A DNA stretch of 8,067 nucleotides from an uncultured Collinsella sp. (GTDB lineage: Bacteria; Actinomycetota; Coriobacteriia; Coriobacteriales; Coriobacteriaceae): assembly GCA_900553165.1 (NCBI GenBank), contig USCN01000055.1, forward strand, positions 1 through 8,067. The letters run 5' to 3'. Shown here one piece after another: positions 5,731 to 8,067 of this stretch. Position numbers and translations under genes: made by a program. The notes under the pieces are model-generated. The model had not been told where the DNA came from, searched no databases, and was given only the letters and a program-made list of their open reading frames with translations. Each line of letters starts with the position of its first letter. The first letter of the stretch is position 1.

Positions 5731-5758
5731 TTGTTGCGCTCTACCCGCTCGCTACAAT
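5731..5758 (+). promoter_or_regulatory. Candidate promoter of the AAA-ATPase-like gene
   Basis: TACAAT (5753-5758) matches the -10 consensus at five of six bases, and TTGTTG (5731-5736) lies 16 bases upstream as a weak -35. Transcription would start near 5765, giving a leader of about 27 bases carrying the ribosome site. An AAACGTTT palindrome (5712-5719) lies just upstream of the -35 box. Confidence 0.55.
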
Positions 5759-5775
5759 GGGCATCGTGCTGCGTT

Positions 5776-5785
5776 AGAAGGAGAG
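5776..5785 (+). promoter_or_regulatory. Ribosome binding site that fixes the GTG start at 5792
   Basis: AGAAGGAGAG is a near-perfect Shine-Dalgarno sequence ending six bases before GTG (5792-5794). The open frame extends upstream to about 5615, but that part overlaps the terminator and the promoter. The GTG is therefore the likely start. Confidence 0.85.
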
Positions 5786-5791
5786 TTTACG

Positions 5792-7591
5792 GTGTCTGAA
5801 CAGGTGAATTGTGGTTTTACTCATGCGTTTGGTGCACGGTTGCTCAATCATGCGGATAGCGCAGCTCTACCGGTTGATGCACACGACTTTTCCGATGCAA
5901 TCAATCGGTGTTTACTCGTCGATAAGACTATGTTTATTGCCGATATATTGGACAGTGAAGCACCTGTTGCGCTTTGCTGTCGGCCCAAGGGTTTTGGCAA
6001 GAGCATGAATTTATCGATGCTCAAGTGCTATTTGGAACGACCTGATCGCCGGCTGCCGGATCGAAGCCTGTTCGCTGGTACCCAGATTTGGCAGGCGGGC
6101 GGCGGTCGCTATCGTGATGAGTACGCGAGTTATCCGGTCATCATGCTCGACTTTACAGCTGCCGCTTCGAGGCATGGCGCTGGTGCTGCGGCAGCAATTC
6201 GCGGGGCTGTCGTGCGCGAGTGCGCCCGATTACTGCCGCTGCTTGCCGCGCCTGATCTGTCAAGACGTGAGGTTCGTCTTATCGAGAGGGCGGCGCGTGG
6301 GGTGGCCAGCGATAAGGAGATCGATGCGGCGCTTGGCGTGCTTATTAAACTGCTCCAGGCAGCTTTCGATGAGCAGGTTGTTCTTCTGATAGACGACTAC
6401 GACGCGGTATGTCCAAAGCGTTTGGACGCTAAGGACGACGGTAGCGTGGATTCCCTAGAGTCGCTCAGCCGAATGTTGTTCGACACCATTGCCGATGCCG
6501 GCGACTCGTTGCGATTGACGTGTCTGATGTGCGAACGCCCCGGTCATGCCGAGTTTGCGTTGTCCCAACGTGGGGTTTCCTATCGGTCGGCGACAGCGTT
6601 GTCGAGTTGGTGTGATCGATGGTTCGGTTTTTCGGACGACGAAGTCCAAGTGCTGTTGGATTGCATCGGTCGCAACGGCTGTCTGGATGACGCGCGTGAG
6701 TGGCTCGAGGGCTATCTGCTTGGTGGTTTTTATTGCTCGAGCCCGGAGCGCGTGGTGGACTACGCACATCGCGGTTGCGTCGCGCCCGTTCGGGCAGATC
6801 TGTATGGTTACGCCGACCGTCTGAGCGCATGCGTCGGCGACTGGAATCTCATGCGCCTGTCCGCATTGTTCGATTTACTTGAGGCGCATGGGTTTATTGA
6901 GGTGCCAGTGCATGTGCATGCCGAGGAGGCCGATGCCGCCAAGCCCGAAGATATCTGGACAGCGCTGTATCTGTCTGGATTTCTTACGACGGACATGACG
7001 GGGCATTCGGAAAACGGCGCGTGCCTTCGTTCCCTGCGTCTGCCTAATAACGAAGTGCGTCAGGCGCTCCGTCTTGTAATTCTGGAATGGTTTGAGTGCG
7101 CCGTTGAGGACGTTGGAGTTATCGACTCGTTCCATGACGGGCTGTGTCGAGGAGACGAGGACACTGTAAAGCAAGCTTTGAGCTGTGCTATCAGCGATCT
7201 GGGCATCGATGTGGGCCAATCAGATATGCCGACAGCCTATCATCTGGCGCTTCAGGGGCTCTGCTTTGGACTGCCCGGCTATTGCAATCCCAGCTCCAAG
7301 CGAAGTGGCGTCTCGGATCGCTGGGATATCCAGGTGATTCCCACCGGTCGGGTGTTTGACGTGGCCGACACGCTCGGCATGCTCGATGAGCGACCGCTCA
7401 TTACGGTCAACATGTTGTACGACCCTGGCGTCGATGCCCTGGGCCTGGAACTGTTGGCGGTTCAGGCGCTGCTCGACATAGAGCGCGACGGCATCGATGA
7501 TATCCGCGTGCCGCGCCCCGCCGTCGGGCGCATGCGTTGGGGCTTTGGCTTTGACGGTCAGCGTGTGTCCGTGGTGTGTCAACGACTGTAG
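5792..7591 (+). CDS. AAA-ATPase-like protein with degenerate PDDEXK_9-type C-terminus
   Basis: A 599-residue protein of the AAA-ATPase-like (PF09820-type) family. The family N-terminus is clear: an FSDAI segment (33-37), LLVDKTMFI (41-49), and the characteristic short P-loop RPKGFGKSM (64-72). Walker B is LLIDDYD (198-204), where family members usually have LIDEYD. Further family marks are YLSGFLT (393-399) and LPNNEVR (417-423). The C-terminus resembles the PDDEXK_9 (DUF1703) nuclease: Ser/Arg-Trp-Asp (508-512, Asp512) is kept, but where IIEFK is expected the sequence reads LITVNM (536-541), so the Glu and Lys are missing. It probably binds ATP but probably does not cut DNA. It contains 22 cysteines, unusually many. 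The family's function is not settled; mobile or defence-related roles have been proposed. The gene stands alone, with its own promoter and terminator. Confidence 0.82.
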   Translation: MSEQVNCGFTHAFGARLLNHADSAALPVDAHDFSDAINRCLLVDKTMFIADILDSEAPVALCCRPKGFGKSMNLSMLKCYLERPDRRLPDRSLFAGTQIWQAGGGRYRDEYASYPVIMLDFTAAASRHGAGAAAAIRGAVVRECARLLPLLAAPDLSRREVRLIERAARGVASDKEIDAALGVLIKLLQAAFDEQVVLLIDDYDAVCPKRLDAKDDGSVDSLESLSRMLFDTIADAGDSLRLTCLMCERPGHAEFALSQRGVSYRSATALSSWCDRWFGFSDDEVQVLLDCIGRNGCLDDAREWLEGYLLGGFYCSSPERVVDYAHRGCVAPVRADLYGYADRLSACVGDWNLMRLSALFDLLEAHGFIEVPVHVHAEEADAAKPEDIWTALYLSGFLTTDMTGHSENGACLRSLRLPNNEVRQALRLVILEWFECAVEDVGVIDSFHDGLCRGDEDTVKQALSCAISDLGIDVGQSDMPTAYHLALQGLCFGLPGYCNPSSKRSGVSDRWDIQVIPTGRVFDVADTLGMLDERPLITVNMLYDPGVDALGLELLAVQALLDIERDGIDDIRVPRPAVGRMRWGFGFDGQRVSVVCQRL

Positions 7592-7595
7592 CGGC

Positions 7596-7610
7596 GGGCG
7601 AAAGCCCTTT
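7596..7610 (+). terminator. Weak terminator-like hairpin between convergent genes
   Basis: GGGC (7596-7599), the GNRA-type loop GAAA and GCCC (7604-7607) form a small stable stem followed by only three T residues. It fills almost all of the 20-base gap between the two convergent stop codons. It would act mainly on the plus-strand transcript; the short stem and T-run make efficiency doubtful. Confidence 0.4.
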
Positions 7611-7611
7611 A

Positions 7612-8067
7612 CTACTCGGCGTCCTTCAGGGGCGGCATGGGCTTCCAGTTGGGATCCTTAACGATCTTGCGGGCGTCCTTCATGCCGCGGCGCAGCGCCG
7701 GAATGCCGGTCTTAAAGCATTTGTCGACTGCTGCCAGACGAATGAACTCCTTGCAGAAGGTCGCGGCATTGCCCAGACGGAACAGCATGGGGTGGTAGTC
7801 ACCGTAGATCTGCATATAGCGAGCGAGGAAGCCTCGGTTGCGCATGATGTAGTAGCGGTTGGTGTCGCTCGTGGAGTTGAGCTGGCGCTTACCGGCGATG
7901 TCCCAGTTAGAGACGGCGCGGGCGCGCTTGAGCACCACGTCGGCGACCACGGCGGCGGGGAAGTGCTGGCTGGCTACGTAACCGTAGCAGGCATCGTCGC
8001 CGTAGATAAAGAAGCGCGCATCGGGCAGGCCAATCTTGTCGACCACGCGTCGCGAGAACATGCCGCC
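7612..8067 (-). CDS. Family 2 glycosyltransferase, C-terminal part (partial)
   Basis: The last 151 residues of a protein that enters from the right edge; the start is outside the window. GGMFSRRVVDKIGLPD followed by FFIYGDDACYGY is the usual GT2 pattern (Gly-Gly-x-Phe, then G-x-x-D and the acceptor-site YGDD-x-x-Y) of rhamnosyl- and galactofuranosyltransferases of the GlfT type. YYIMRN, about 70 residues from the visible start, is a common GT2 motif. GT2 enzymes move a sugar from a nucleotide donor onto a growing glycan, typically in capsule, teichoic acid or other wall polysaccharide synthesis. The sugar cannot be told from this fragment. The Methionine in GGM is internal, not a start. The gene converges on the ATPase gene with 20 bases between stops, so the two are separate units. 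Confidence 0.85.
   Translation of the reverse strand, partial: GGMFSRRVVDKIGLPDARFFIYGDDACYGYVASQHFPAAVVADVVLKRARAVSNWDIAGKRQLNSTSDTNRYYIMRNRGFLARYMQIYGDYHPMLFRLGNAATFCKEFIRLAAVDKCFKTGIPALRRGMKDARKIVKDPNWKPMPPLKDAE

Noticed and set aside
5615..5791. N-terminal extension of the ATPase-like protein
   Set aside because: It would be translated from inside the terminator and across the promoter; the GTG at 5792 has a near-ideal ribosome site and leads directly into the family N-terminus.

Overview
The window looks like chromosomal DNA of a Collinsella-like member of the Coriobacteriia (Actinomycetota). This is inferred from the moderately high G+C, the sufC-sufB-sufD operon facing away from an Rrf2-family regulator, and a sortase-anchored, low-complexity surface protein. 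No rRNA or other marker fixes the species. I see no tRNA, rRNA, CRISPR array, IS element or phage gene.

Layout. (1) 1-2274, minus strand: the iron-sulfur cluster assembly operon, read sufC, sufB, sufD. Only the first 16 codons of sufD are inside the window. (2) 2275-2493: the divergent control region, with a likely promoter in each direction and several dyads. (3) 2494-2925, plus strand: an Rrf2/IscR-like regulator with three cysteines, presumably sensing cluster supply and controlling suf and itself. (4) 2934-3627: an AT-richer two-gene MNT nucleotidyltransferase and HEPN-like (HI0074 family) module, starting 8 bases after the regulator stop and with its own genes overlapping by 14 bases. 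It carries GSX10DXD and RX4HXY, the motif pair of MntA-HepT toxin-antitoxin systems. (5) 3628-3773: an intergenic stretch with short direct repeats and a small dyad. (6) 3774-5588: a secreted 604-residue protein with a signal peptide, a globular domain that may be lysozyme-like, a long disordered stalk and an MPKTGD sorting signal. A strong terminator follows. (7) 5792-7591: a 599-residue AAA-ATPase-like/PDDEXK_9-type protein, GTG start, whose nuclease-like C-terminus seems to have lost its key residues. (8) 7612-8067, minus strand: the C-terminal part of a family 2 glycosyltransferase, convergent with the ATPase gene.

How the parts work together. The suf genes and the Rrf2 gene form one functional unit: a cluster-sensing repressor and the SufBCD scaffold it most likely controls. 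The MNT-HEPN pair sits where it could be co-transcribed with the regulator, which is the most unusual arrangement here. The surface protein and the ATPase-like gene are separate transcription units. The glycosyltransferase probably belongs to a cell-surface polysaccharide cluster continuing to the right. The points most worth following are the MNT-HEPN pair inside a cluster-sensing transcription unit, the possible cell-wall-cleaving domain on a sortase-anchored stalk, and the cysteine-rich ATPase with a worn-out nuclease domain.
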